Counted from the stretch's first letter, positions 6,265 through 14,517 are shown. The stretch: 17,483 nucleotides of DNA from JABAYQ01 sp018608925 (GCA_037625715.1 JASJHQ010000061.1:1-17483); one strand, 5' to 3'. Program-made: numbers and translations. The notes: generated by a model not told the origin, from the letters alone.

Positions 6265-7758
6265 TTATTCCCAAATATCCATTTTACTTCGGACTCTTTC
6301 ATTTTCTCTCCAAACGAAACCATTTAATTTTTTCCATTCTAAAGGTAATTCACTATAAGGGTATATGACAGACTCTGGCTTGTCTTGAAAGGATATGCGT
6401 TTAATTCTATTTTTATTTACGTCGATATTCATAAAACTACATTTGACAGTATTTATGCCTGATACTTTCTCTTTATCATCCTGTAAAGTATAAGTAACCT
6501 GACCGTTGCCAAATACATTTATATTTTTAATTTTATTATTTTTAAAATATCCAATTATGCTCTTTCCTTTTATTTGATCAAACAAATCAGGAAATGGACT
6601 GGAAACAATGAATGAATTATCATTTAATAATAATTTATCAATATTTTTTTCTTTAAGCTGAATATCAATAGAATCTGCTGTCATTTGGTATTGGTCAGAC
6701 CATAGAGTAGGAGAGCCAATCATTTTTATTGTTGAGTCGGAATGGTTGTAATAAAGTTCAACACATTTTCCTTGAATATCTTCACTATAAAATTTTACTC
6801 CAGTACTTGCCTTAATTTCTTTTTCTGAATGTTTATTTTCTTTAGCTACAATGGTATCAGAGTGCAAAAACAATGAGTCTTTTTCTAGTAAAAGGATTAA
6901 CAATGGGTCAATGGTAATAATGGAGCTATCTTTCTTTTCAAATAGTTCTGCCTTTTGGCCTTTAATAATGAAGTTATTAATAGTGTCTTGGACAGATACA
7001 TTGTTTAAAGCCAATCCGTAGCCTAGATTTCTATCATAAATTAAACTGTCTCCGAATAGTTTCTGGTCTTCATTTTCTAGGTATGCATTTTTACTAAATC
7101 TGGATTCATCCGTTTTTGTATTGTACCACCCGTTTTCGCAATAAATAAAATTGCTGTCAGAAGTAATGTCAGTTGGCCCGAAAAAGTAAGCGATTTCACT
7201 TTGAGTGTTAAAAATAAGAGTGTCACTTTTTATAATGTAATCAGGGTTAATTAACTCCACATCTTTTTTAAACTCTAATTTGTTTAAAGAGGAGTAATAT
7301 TTGCCTTTTTCACTTATTAGTTTATTTTCTTTATTAATTATTGTGGCTCCATTATTGTATGACGCTACATTTTTTTCTAGGTTATACCTTACTTTATCAG
7401 TACGTAAGGTCATGGTCTTATCTTTGATTATAATGTTTCCACTAATTATAGCTAAATCATCCTTTCCAATGTAATCTAAATGGTTGCCGTAAAGGTGAAG
7501 AGAATCGTTTTTGTTGATGTGAATATTTCCGAAAGCTTCAAATTTATTCTCTTTGAAATAATGCCAAGCACTATCACAAAACATAGTTGTAGAGTTATGT
7601 TTAAAAATAACGGAATCTAGCAACCTTCTCATGTCAGGGTTGAAGGAAGCGTCGTAAATAGTAAGTTCGGAATTTATAATTTCTAATTTTGTTTTCTTTT
7701 GACTATAGCCAGAAGCGCTAATTAAAAAGGAAATTAAAATTAAAAATATTCTAAACAA
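6265..7758 (-). CDS. secreted OstA-like (LptA/LptD N-domain family) protein
   Basis: This 497-residue protein has a signal peptide (MFRIFLILISFLISASGYSQ, cleavage near 18-20). It is then almost entirely short beta-strand repeats typical of the OstA/LptA 'beta-jellyroll' fold, with phrases such as FEAFGNIHINKNDSLHLYGNHLDYIG, AIISGNIIIKDKTMTLRTDKVRYNLEKN and LFGDSLIYDR. Members of this fold carry lipopolysaccharide across the periplasm or form the periplasmic part of LptD. No barrel region is evident, so this is a periplasmic OstA-like protein, not a second LptD. The start must be TTG at 7758: there is no upstream in-frame ATG before a TAA, and the signal peptide begins here. It lies 4 bases after the purA stop and ends the minus-strand operon. 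Role in LPS transport is inferred from fold family only. Confidence 0.85.
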   Translation of the reverse strand: MFRIFLILISFLISASGYSQKKTKLEIINSELTIYDASFNPDMRRLLDSVIFKHNSTTMFCDSAWHYFKENKFEAFGNIHINKNDSLHLYGNHLDYIGKDDLAIISGNIIIKDKTMTLRTDKVRYNLEKNVASYNNGATIINKENKLISEKGKYYSSLNKLEFKKDVELINPDYIIKSDTLIFNTQSEIAYFFGPTDITSDSNFIYCENGWYNTKTDESRFSKNAYLENEDQKLFGDSLIYDRNLGYGLALNNVSVQDTINNFIIKGQKAELFEKKDSSIITIDPLLILLLEKDSLFLHSDTIVAKENKHSEKEIKASTGVKFYSEDIQGKCVELYYNHSDSTIKMIGSPTLWSDQYQMTADSIDIQLKEKNIDKLLLNDNSFIVSSPFPDLFDQIKGKSIIGYFKNNKIKNINVFGNGQVTYTLQDDKEKVSGINTVKCSFMNIDVNKNRIKRISFQDKPESVIYPYSELPLEWKKLNGFVWRENERVRSKMDIWE

Positions 7759-7762
7759 TATT

Positions 7763-9031
7763 TTATCTGTTTAAAGTTTGGTTTCTGTCTGGTCCTACAG
7801 AAACAATTGTTATTGGCGTTTCTAATACTCTTTCTAAATATTCGATGTAATCATGTAACGCTTTAGGAGCTTGATTAATATCAGACAAACCAGTTAAGTC
7901 CTCATCCCAAGCGCTTAATACTTCGTATACAGGAGTAATTGTTTCTTCATTAGCGTCAAATGGCAAATAGTCAATTAGTTCGCCGTTATAGTTGTAATGA
8001 GTACAAACCTTAATGTGTTCAAGTCCAGACAAAACATCTGCTTTCATCATCATTAGTTTAGTAACGCCATTAATTTCGATTGCGTATTTTAAAGCTGGAA
8101 TGTCAATCCATCCACATCTTCTTTTTCTTCCTGTAGTAGCGCCAAATTCATTTCCAACTTTTCCTATAGTTTCTCCAACTTCATCAAACAATTCAGTAGG
8201 GAATGGTCCACTTCCAACTCTAGTACAGTAAGCTTTAAAGATTCCGAAAACATCGCCAATTTTATTAGGAGCAATTCCTAAACCTGTGCAAGCACCTGCA
8301 GAAATAGTATTAGAAGAAGTAACAAAGGGATAAGAACCAAAGTCAATGTCAAGTAAAGTTCCTTGAGCTCCTTCTGCTAAAATCTTTTTACCAGCTCTTT
8401 GTGCTTTGTGAATATAATTTTCACTGTCAATTAATTGGAAAGACTTTATGATTTCTATTCCTTCAAACCACTCTTTTTCCATGCTGTCAAAGTCATTCAA
8501 CAATTCCGGATTGTCTTTCAAAAGGTTTTTATGCTTGCTTACTAATTTGCTGTATTTTTCGTTAAAGTCAGAAGAATTAATATCTCCAATTCTCAAGCCA
8601 TTTCTTCCGGTTTTATCCATATAAGTAGGGCCAATTCCTTTAAGTGTAGATCCGATTTTCGCCTTTCCTTTAGCAATTTCCGAAGCAGCATCAAGTAATT
8701 TATGAGTAGGTAAAATTAGGTGTGCTTTTCTAGAAATAAATAGATTAGATCTAATGTCAACATTTAAGTTTTCAAGTGCTTCAATTTCTTTTTGAAAGAT
8801 TACGGGGTCAATTACAACTCCATTACCAACAATATTTATAGAATCCTTATGGAAAATACCTGATGGAATTGTATGAAGAACATGTTTAATGCCATCAAAC
8901 TCTAAAGTATGACCAGCATTTGGTCCACCCTGAAATCTAGCAATAATATCATAATTATTAGTTAGAACATCTACAATTTTACCTTTACCTTCATCACCCC
9001 ATTGCAGGCCTAATAATACATCTACAGTCAT
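7763..9031 (-). CDS. purA: adenylosuccinate synthetase
   Basis: This 422-residue enzyme uses GTP to join IMP and aspartate into adenylosuccinate, the committed step to AMP. All signatures are present: the P-loop-like LQWGDEGKGKIVD (residues 9-21) with D13 acting on IMP, QGGPNAGHT with catalytic H41, STLKGIGPTYMDK, the IMP-contact stretch AEGAQGTLLDIDFGSYPFVTS, FGATTGRKRRCGWIDIPALKYA, and the C-terminal SVGPDRNQT. Length is normal for the family. The ATG at 9031 is 1 base from the Fur-family stop, and its own stop is 4 bases from the OstA-like start, so it is mid-operon. PurA is inhibited by (p)ppGpp in other bacteria and here shares a transcription unit with the RelA/SpoT enzyme. Assignment is certain. 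Confidence 0.98.
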   Translation of the reverse strand: MTVDVLLGLQWGDEGKGKIVDVLTNNYDIIARFQGGPNAGHTLEFDGIKHVLHTIPSGIFHKDSINIVGNGVVIDPVIFQKEIEALENLNVDIRSNLFISRKAHLILPTHKLLDAASEIAKGKAKIGSTLKGIGPTYMDKTGRNGLRIGDINSSDFNEKYSKLVSKHKNLLKDNPELLNDFDSMEKEWFEGIEIIKSFQLIDSENYIHKAQRAGKKILAEGAQGTLLDIDFGSYPFVTSSNTISAGACTGLGIAPNKIGDVFGIFKAYCTRVGSGPFPTELFDEVGETIGKVGNEFGATTGRKRRCGWIDIPALKYAIEINGVTKLMMMKADVLSGLEHIKVCTHYNYNGELIDYLPFDANEETITPVYEVLSAWDEDLTGLSDINQAPKALHDYIEYLERVLETPITIVSVGPDRNQTLNR

Positions 9032-9032
9032 T

Positions 9033-9491
9033 TTATTTATCTTTTATATTTGATTGGCAATCTTTACACTCCCCATACATATTTAATGAATGAGAGGACA
9101 CTTTAAAACCCATTAATTCTTCAACAGTATTTTTGATGTTTTGAATTCTTGGGTCACAAAATTCAATAACATTTTTACAAACAGAGCATATTAGATGATC
9201 GTGTTGACCACTAACTAAAGACTTTTCGTATTGTGCTTGATTTTTTCCAAATTGATGTCTTCTTACTAATTTACATTCCATTAATAATTCAATGGTATTA
9301 TACAAAGTTGCTCTACTAACTCTATATTTCTTAATTTTCATTTTAATATAGAGAGACTCAATATCAAAGTGTCCGTTATGATCGTATATTTCTTGAAGAA
9401 TTGCAAAACGCTCAGGAGTTTTTCTCTGACCATTTTTTTCTAAAAAGTCAGTGAATAATTTAGTTACAGATTCTGATGCGTCTACAGACAT
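9033..9491 (-). CDS. Fur-family metal/peroxide-responsive transcriptional repressor
   Basis: This 152-residue DNA-binding regulator has an N-terminal winged helix: GQRKTPERFAILQEIYDHNGHFDIESLY, then RVSRATLYNTIELLMECKLV as the recognition region. The C-terminal dimerisation domain has a HDHLICSVCKNVIEF metal site with the CSVC pair and a second pair in YGECKDC. Together these four cysteines give the structural zinc site seen in many Fur and PerR proteins. Whether it senses iron, peroxide or zinc cannot be decided by eye. I place the start at ATG 9491 (MSVDASES); an in-frame TTG at 9503 would add four residues. It sits 62 bases (from the TTG) or 74 bases (from the ATG) after the relA/spoT stop and 1 base before purA. 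The longer upstream gap may carry its own promoter, but I see no clear TAnnTTTG there. Confidence 0.93.
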   Translation of the reverse strand: MSVDASESVTKLFTDFLEKNGQRKTPERFAILQEIYDHNGHFDIESLYIKMKIKKYRVSRATLYNTIELLMECKLVRRHQFGKNQAQYEKSLVSGQHDHLICSVCKNVIEFCDPRIQNIKNTVEELMGFKVSSHSLNMYGECKDCQSNIKDK

Positions 9492-9565
9492 TAAATTTGT
9501 CAATTGTTAAGGGCTAAAATTAATCTTTTTATGGAAAAAAAAGAAAGTAATTTAGCAATACATTA

Positions 9566-11767
9566 TTATAATCTTTCAACAGTTTCAATGCCTTCAATAT
9601 TTTCTAGTTTTTTAATAAGATTTTCTAGATGAGAAATATTTAAAACATTAACAGATATTTCCCCTTGAAACATACCTGCGTTTGAAGAAATATTAATCGA
9701 TTCAATATTGACATTTAAAAGATCTGAAATTAGCCTAGTCACTTTGTTAATAAGTCCTAGCTGATCAATGCCCTTAATTTTAATTTTAGAAGTGAAATTA
9801 AACTCATCTTTTGTTTTCCAAATTGCTTGAAGTATTCGATAAGAGTATCTTGACCTTAACTGTATGGAGTTAGGGCAGTTGCTATTATGAATTTTTATTC
9901 CTTGACTGATAGTGGTAAATCCGAAAATTTCATCACCAGCAATGCAAGAACAACATTTAGCAAAATTATAATCGAGCTCTTGTTTGTCGGAGCCAAAAAG
10001 AATAATTCCTTTATCATAGATTGGAGTAGCGAGTTCTATTTTTTGCTTATTGTCTTTTCTAGATATTTTCTTCTTAATAATTGAGAACCAACCTCTATTT
10101 TTTAAGCTGACGAATTCTCGAATATCTTTGTTGCTTAAAATACCTGTTCCAAATTGATAATATAACTCTAGACTATCTAGGTTAAAAAACTTAGTTAAAT
10201 CATCTTCAATTTCTTTATTAAAAGTAATTTTCAGATGCCTTAATTTTCTAATTAAAATTTCTTTTCCATCTGCTCCAATTATCTTTTTTTCTTCTTTTAG
10301 AGCATTTTTAATTTTTGATTTTGCTCTTGAAGTTTTAACAAAGCTTAGCCAGTCTTCTTTTGGCTTTTGCTTGTTAGAAGTAATAATTTCTACTTGGTCA
10401 CCACTTTTGAGAGTATGGGATAGAGGCACCAACTTTCCATTTACTTTAGTCCCTAAGCACTTACTTCCAACTTGAGTATGAATTTCATAAGCAAAATCTA
10501 GAGCTGTCGACTCAAACGGAAGTGTCTTCAAATCTCCAGCAGGAGTAAAGATGAATATTTCTTCAGTGAAGAGATTCATTTTAAAGTTATCTACGAAATC
10601 AATAGCATTACCATCCTGACTTTCAAGCAGTTCTCTTATTTTGTTTATCCAGTTATCAAGATTAGATTCTTTTAAACCAGATTGCTTGTATTTCCAGTGA
10701 GCAGCATAGCCTTTTTCAGCTATTTCATCCATTCTTGCTGTCCTAATCTGAACTTCCACCCATTTACCATTAGGCCCCATAACCGTAGTGTGTAAGGCCT
10801 CATATCCGTTTGATTTAGGTGTAGATATCCAATCCCTAAGTCTATCCGGATTTGGCTTGTAAAAATCAGTTACGATAGAATAAATCCTCCAGCAATCAGA
10901 CTTTTCATTTTCGGGAGATGACTCTACAATTACACGAATGGCAAACTTGTCAAATACTTCTTCAAATTCGACACCTTGCTTCAGCATCTTATTTCTAATA
11001 GAGAAAATAGACTTTGGTCTTCCTTTAATATTAATCTTGAAGGATTGTTTGTCTAATTCATCTTTTATTGGAACAATGAATTTGTTAATATATCTGTGTC
11101 TGCCTTTTTTAGTTTCATCTAATTTTTCAGAAATAGCTTTGTAAACTTCCGACTTGGTAAATTTTAAACCTAAGTCTTCTAGCTCTGTTTTGATAATATA
11201 CAAGCCTAATCGGTGGGCTAGAGGGGCATACAGATATAAAGTTTCCGATGCAATTTTTAATTGCTTATGCTTGGGCATACTATCTAAAGTACGCATATTG
11301 TGTAGTCTGTCAGCTAGTTTTATTAGAATTACTCTAACGTCATCTGATAATGTCAACAACATTTTTCTAAAATTTTCGGCTTGCATCGATACGTTTTGAT
11401 CGTATACATCAGAAATTTTAGTTAATCCATTTATTATTCTTGCAACTTTAGAACCAAAAAGTCTTTCAATATCTTCTAGAGTGTAGTCGGTATCTTCTAC
11501 CACATCATGAAGCAAGGCACAAATAATAGAAGTAGTTCCTAATCCTATATCTTTAGCTGCTATTCGGGCAACATCAATAGGGTGGTATATATAAGGCTCG
11601 CCCGACTTTCTTCTCATATCTTTATGAGCGTCTACGGAAAGGTTAAAAGCTTTTCTTATTAACTTCTTATCCTCTTTAGTAATGCTTTCTCGACAATCTC
11701 TTAAAAGACCTCTATATCGATTTAAAATCTCTTTCCTTTCTTTTTCTAAATCTATATCAACTTGCAT
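9566..11767 (-). CDS. bifunctional (p)ppGpp synthetase/hydrolase, RelA/SpoT family
   Basis: This 733-residue Rel enzyme makes and breaks the alarmone (p)ppGpp. The HD hydrolase domain (about 40-200) keeps H62 (YIYHPIDVARIA), H87-D88 with E91-D92 (LLHDVVEDT) and D152/R154/N157 (LADRLHNMRT), so hydrolysis should be active. The synthetase domain (about 240-365) has KGRPKSIFSIRNKM, FDKFAIRVIVE, the charged motif RLRD at 309-312, STPKSNGYEALHTTVMGPNGKWVEVQIRT and AHWKYK. Then come the TGS domain (about 400-462), a zinc-finger-like region with C605, C606, C608, H627 and C631 (FAKCCSCIAGDEIFGF, HNSNCPN), and an ACT domain (about 658-733). Length and domain order are those of a full-length Rel. It starts 7 bases after the fumarylacetoacetase stop. 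A positively charged RxRD, not the acidic ExDD of RelA, suits a bifunctional enzyme. Confidence 0.96.
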   Translation of the reverse strand: MQVDIDLEKERKEILNRYRGLLRDCRESITKEDKKLIRKAFNLSVDAHKDMRRKSGEPYIYHPIDVARIAAKDIGLGTTSIICALLHDVVEDTDYTLEDIERLFGSKVARIINGLTKISDVYDQNVSMQAENFRKMLLTLSDDVRVILIKLADRLHNMRTLDSMPKHKQLKIASETLYLYAPLAHRLGLYIIKTELEDLGLKFTKSEVYKAISEKLDETKKGRHRYINKFIVPIKDELDKQSFKINIKGRPKSIFSIRNKMLKQGVEFEEVFDKFAIRVIVESSPENEKSDCWRIYSIVTDFYKPNPDRLRDWISTPKSNGYEALHTTVMGPNGKWVEVQIRTARMDEIAEKGYAAHWKYKQSGLKESNLDNWINKIRELLESQDGNAIDFVDNFKMNLFTEEIFIFTPAGDLKTLPFESTALDFAYEIHTQVGSKCLGTKVNGKLVPLSHTLKSGDQVEIITSNKQKPKEDWLSFVKTSRAKSKIKNALKEEKKIIGADGKEILIRKLRHLKITFNKEIEDDLTKFFNLDSLELYYQFGTGILSNKDIREFVSLKNRGWFSIIKKKISRKDNKQKIELATPIYDKGIILFGSDKQELDYNFAKCCSCIAGDEIFGFTTISQGIKIHNSNCPNSIQLRSRYSYRILQAIWKTKDEFNFTSKIKIKGIDQLGLINKVTRLISDLLNVNIESINISSNAGMFQGEISVNVLNISHLENLIKKLENIEGIETVERL

Positions 11768-11774
11768 GAAAAAA

Positions 11775-13028
11775 TTAGTTGGCAGGTAAAATCTTAGTAA
11801 TTACTTCTCCGAATCCTATTCTAACGTCTTTGTTTTTAGAATGAGCTTTCATAATAACAGTATCCCCATCATTAATAAACTTTCTTTGAGTTCCATCTGG
11901 CATTGTTAAAGGTTTTGTTCCTTTCCATGATAATTCAAGCATAGAACCATAAGCACTTTCATCATTTCCTGAAATAGTTCCTGATGCCATCATGTCTCCA
12001 GCATTTATGTTGCAACCATTTACACTATGGTGAGCTAATTGCTGATTCATATTCCAGTACATATATTTATAGTTCGATTTTGATACCGTATGAGCATCAA
12101 AGTTATCACTAGCAATTTGCACTTCTAAGTTAATATCTATATTGTTTTTACCTTCCATTTTTAAATATGGTAAAACTTCTGGGATTTGTTCTTCTCCTTC
12201 ACATCGGAAAGGCTCCAAAGCATCAATAGTTACTACCCAAGCAGAAATAGAAGACGCAAAACTTTTACCAAGAAATGGTCCTAGTGGAACGTATTCCCAT
12301 TTTTGAATATCTCTTGCTGACCAATCGTTGAAAATAACCATTCCAAAAATATAGTCAGGTGTTTCGTTTATATCAATCACTTCTCCCAAAGGTTTACCTT
12401 GACCGGTAATAAAACCCATTTCTAATTCGAAATCTAACAAACGACACGGGCCAAATACAGGAACATCAGCTCCCATTGGAAGTTGTTGGCCTTTAGGTCT
12501 CACAACATCTGTTCCAGAAAGAATGATAGAAGAAGAGCGACCATGGTAACCAACAGGAATATGTAGCCAATTAGGGAGCAAAGCATTTTCTGGATCTCTA
12601 AACATACAACCTACATTATGAGCATGTTGTCTTGAAGAATAAAAGTCGGTATAATCTCCTACACTTACAGGCATAGACATTTCTACCTCTTTAATATCAA
12701 TTAAAGCAGATTGCTTAATATCTTCTCTCAAATTGTCTTCCCTAAAAATTTGAGAAATTTTATTCCTAATAATAGTCCAGGTAGTTTTATCCTGCTTTAG
12801 AAAAGAATTTAATGTGTCTGAATTAAAATAATTATCAGAAATTACACCATCAAACATATGAAAGTCATAAAGAGTAGACAAACAAATTACAGTGTCTCCA
12901 ATTCTAGTAACAACAGACTTTTTTCCTTTTATTTTGGCAATACCAAAAGGAATATTTTGAATTGGAAAATCACTGTTTTCGGGAACGTTAATCCAGCTAT
13001 TGAACTGAGGGTTGTTTGCTTCTATCAT
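11775..13028 (-). CDS. fahA: fumarylacetoacetase
   Basis: This 417-residue enzyme hydrolyses fumarylacetoacetate to fumarate and acetoacetate, the last step of tyrosine catabolism. An N-terminal SH3-like domain (about 1-115) precedes the FAH catalytic domain. Metal and active-site residues are visible: D128 in GDYTDFYSSRQHA with H135, E201 and E203 in LLDFELEMGF, and D235 in VIFNDWSARDIQKWEYVPLGPFLGKSF. The spacing is offset by two from mouse FAH (D126, H133, E199, E201, D233), and the length is close to that of the animal enzyme. It is the first gene of the minus-strand operon and has its own TAnnTTTG match upstream. The other tyrosine-pathway genes (hppD, hmgA) are not in the window, so linkage to relA/spoT and purA is positional and not metabolic. 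Confidence 0.96.
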   Translation of the reverse strand: MIEANNPQFNSWINVPENSDFPIQNIPFGIAKIKGKKSVVTRIGDTVICLSTLYDFHMFDGVISDNYFNSDTLNSFLKQDKTTWTIIRNKISQIFREDNLREDIKQSALIDIKEVEMSMPVSVGDYTDFYSSRQHAHNVGCMFRDPENALLPNWLHIPVGYHGRSSSIILSGTDVVRPKGQQLPMGADVPVFGPCRLLDFELEMGFITGQGKPLGEVIDINETPDYIFGMVIFNDWSARDIQKWEYVPLGPFLGKSFASSISAWVVTIDALEPFRCEGEEQIPEVLPYLKMEGKNNIDINLEVQIASDNFDAHTVSKSNYKYMYWNMNQQLAHHSVNGCNINAGDMMASGTISGNDESAYGSMLELSWKGTKPLTMPDGTQRKFINDGDTVIMKAHSKNKDVRIGFGEVITKILPAN

Positions 13029-13047
13029 TTGAATATATTTTGTTTAG

Positions 13048-13055
13048 CAAATCTA
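13048..13055 (-). promoter_or_regulatory. candidate -7 element for the fahA operon (TAGATTTG)
   Basis: The minus strand reads TAGATTTG, an exact TAnnTTTG match about 20 bases upstream of the fahA ATG at 13028. It would give a short leader of around 15 bases. No TTG -33 element stands at 17-23 bases upstream. It faces away from the match at 13091-13098. Confidence 0.5.
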
Positions 13056-13070
13056 TTGAATTAAATGAAA

Positions 13071-13098
13071 TTGGGAAAACTATAGAATCATATATTTG
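13071..13098 (+). promoter_or_regulatory. candidate promoter for the DUF2279-smr unit (TTG-N17-TATATTTG)
   Basis: TTG at 13071-13073 is followed after 17 bases by TATATTTG at 13091-13098. This fits the published Flavobacterium-type consensus TTG-N17-23-TAnnTTTG. The ATG of the downstream gene is at 13103, only 4 bases beyond the -7 element, so the transcript would be leaderless or nearly so. Confidence 0.6.
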
Positions 13099-13102
13099 CA
13101 CT

Positions 13103-13957
13103 ATGAGAATATGTTTTTTATTAATCGTATTTAGCTTCACACAATTGAATGCTCAAACTGACAGCACTAAAGCATTTAGAATTGCTGTCGCATCAGAGCT
13201 AATAGTGTACTCAGGAACCTTATATGGGTTAAATGATCTGTGGTATTCTGATTATGAAAGAAGCTCATTTCATTGGTATAATGATAACAAAAACTGGTAT
13301 AAACAAGATAAATTTGGCCATGCAACTACAGCATATAATGTAAGTCAGCTCGGAACTAACGTCATGTTATGGTCAGGTGTTCCTCGAAAAAAAGCAATTT
13401 GGTATGGTGGACTTTATGGCCCTTTCTTTCTGACATCTATAGAAATATTGGATGGTTATTCTGAGAAATGGGGGGCTTCTTATGGTGATCTAATAGCTAA
13501 CACTTTAGGTTCGTTTTTATTTGTTGGACAAGAGTTAGCTTGGCAAGAGCAAAAAATACAATTGAAATACTCCTTTTACCCAACTTCCTATGCCTCACAA
13601 AATCCTAATATTCTTGGAAGTAATTTTATGGAAGAAACTATTAAAGATTATAATGGACAAACTTATTGGCTTTCCTTAAACTTAAAAAGCTTCATCGCTA
13701 AATCAAAAACACCAGAATATCTTAATGTTGCTTTCGGTTATGGAATTGATAATTTACTTTCTGGAGGGGCTTATACCGATGATTCTAAACAACAATATTA
13801 TCTTTCGTTAGACATAGATTTAAATAGAATTAAAACCAACAATGCATTTCTTGATAAGTGCTTAAAAGTCTTGAGTTTTATTAAAGTTCCTATGCCAGCA
13901 ATAATGCTAGACAGCAAACAAAAATTTAAATTTTATCCAATTTATTATGGCCAATGA
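13103..13957 (+). CDS. DUF2279 family envelope protein
   Basis: This 284-residue exported protein has a signal peptide at residues 1-17 (MRICFLLIVFSFTQLNAQ, cleavage after LNA). The body resembles the DUF2279 family (putative periplasmic or outer-membrane proteins). It has aromatic-rich phrases such as YGLNDLWYSDYERSSFHWYND, WYKQDKFGHATTAYNVSQLG, EILDGYSEKWGASYGDLIANTLG and YLNVAFGYGIDNLLSG. The GHATTAY and YGDLIANTLG stretches, with membrane-like alternation, suggest a small membrane-associated fold. No enzymatic function is known to me. I chose ATG 13103 and not the upstream in-frame ATG at 13016, because the signal peptide begins here and the longer form would run through the predicted promoter and into fahA. 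Its end overlaps the smr gene by 11 bases. Confidence 0.8.
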   Translation: MRICFLLIVFSFTQLNAQTDSTKAFRIAVASELIVYSGTLYGLNDLWYSDYERSSFHWYNDNKNWYKQDKFGHATTAYNVSQLGTNVMLWSGVPRKKAIWYGGLYGPFFLTSIEILDGYSEKWGASYGDLIANTLGSFLFVGQELAWQEQKIQLKYSFYPTSYASQNPNILGSNFMEETIKDYNGQTYWLSLNLKSFIAKSKTPEYLNVAFGYGIDNLLSGGAYTDDSKQQYYLSLDIDLNRIKTNNAFLDKCLKVLSFIKVPMPAIMLDSKQKFKFYPIYYGQ

Positions 13958-14489
13958 TTTTCAAGCTGGAGACAGAGTAAAGTTTCTCGATTCTGATGGA
14001 GAAGGAGTAGTTATTCGATATTTAGATAACAATCAAATTTTAGTAGAATCTAACTATGGCTTTGAAGAAGTTCATTTTCTTAAAGATATTTTACCTTTTG
14101 ATTCTGAAACCGATAGGGTGTCGGCCTACAGACATATTCCCGATACAGAGCAATCTTCTAGTCAGAAGGTGAAGCCATCTTCTTCTGCAAAAAATGCTAA
14201 AAAGAATGGCCAATATTGGGAAGTTGATTTACACATAGAAACTATTTTAGATAGATACCACCATTTAAGTAATTATGAAATTGTACAAATACAACTCAAA
14301 AAATGTAAAAATGCTGTTGAAAGAGCCATACAGAAAAAGGTTTATAAGCTAATCATAGTTCACGGAAAAGGATCGGGCGTGTTGAGGGAGGAAGTACATC
14401 AGTTACTTAATAATTATTCGGTAGAAATTAGAGATTCCAAATTTCAAGATTACGGAGGAGGAGCTACAGAAGTATTTTTTTATAAATAA
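13947..14489 (+). CDS. Smr (MutS2 C-terminal type) domain protein with N-terminal SH3-like domain
   Basis: This 180-residue soluble protein starts with a small beta-barrel, about residues 5-50 (FQAGDRVKFLDSDGEGVVIRY, ILVESNYGFEEV), similar to the MutS2/DUF2027 SH3-like region. A serine/lysine-rich linker (66-86) follows, then an Smr domain (about 92-180). Smr marks are DLHIE at 94-98 (the DxH motif), LIIVHGKGSGVLREEV at 135-150 and the GGGATEVFFYK end. Smr domains of MutS2 and relatives act as nucleases or bind nucleic acids, and some recruit to collided ribosomes. Here no MutS ATPase is attached, so the target is unknown. The start overlaps the DUF2279 gene by 11 bases, and the stop is 1 base before the terminator stem. 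Confidence 0.9.
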   Translation: MANDFQAGDRVKFLDSDGEGVVIRYLDNNQILVESNYGFEEVHFLKDILPFDSETDRVSAYRHIPDTEQSSSQKVKPSSSAKNAKKNGQYWEVDLHIETILDRYHHLSNYEIVQIQLKKCKNAVERAIQKKVYKLIIVHGKGSGVLREEVHQLLNNYSVEIRDSKFQDYGGGATEVFFYK

Positions 14490-14490
14490 A

Positions 14491-14517
14491 AAAAGCCTTC
14501 TGTAAAAGAAGGCTTTT
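14491..14517. terminator. bidirectional intrinsic terminator
   Basis: An 11-base stem (AAAAGCCTTCT, 14491-14501) pairs perfectly with AGAAGGCTTTT (14507-14517) around a 5-base loop. On the minus strand the stem is followed by an unbroken T run of seven, so it terminates the thioredoxin gene well. On the plus strand the T run is shorter, but the stem is strong enough to end the smr transcript. Confidence 0.88.

Noticed and set aside
9492..9503. TTG start at 9503 for the Fur-family gene
   Set aside because: ATG at 9491 is only four codons inside and is the more usual start. The alternative is not excluded.
13016..13102. Upstream in-frame ATG that would add 29 residues to the DUF2279 protein
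   Set aside because: It would start inside fahA, run through the predicted promoter and bury the signal peptide internally.
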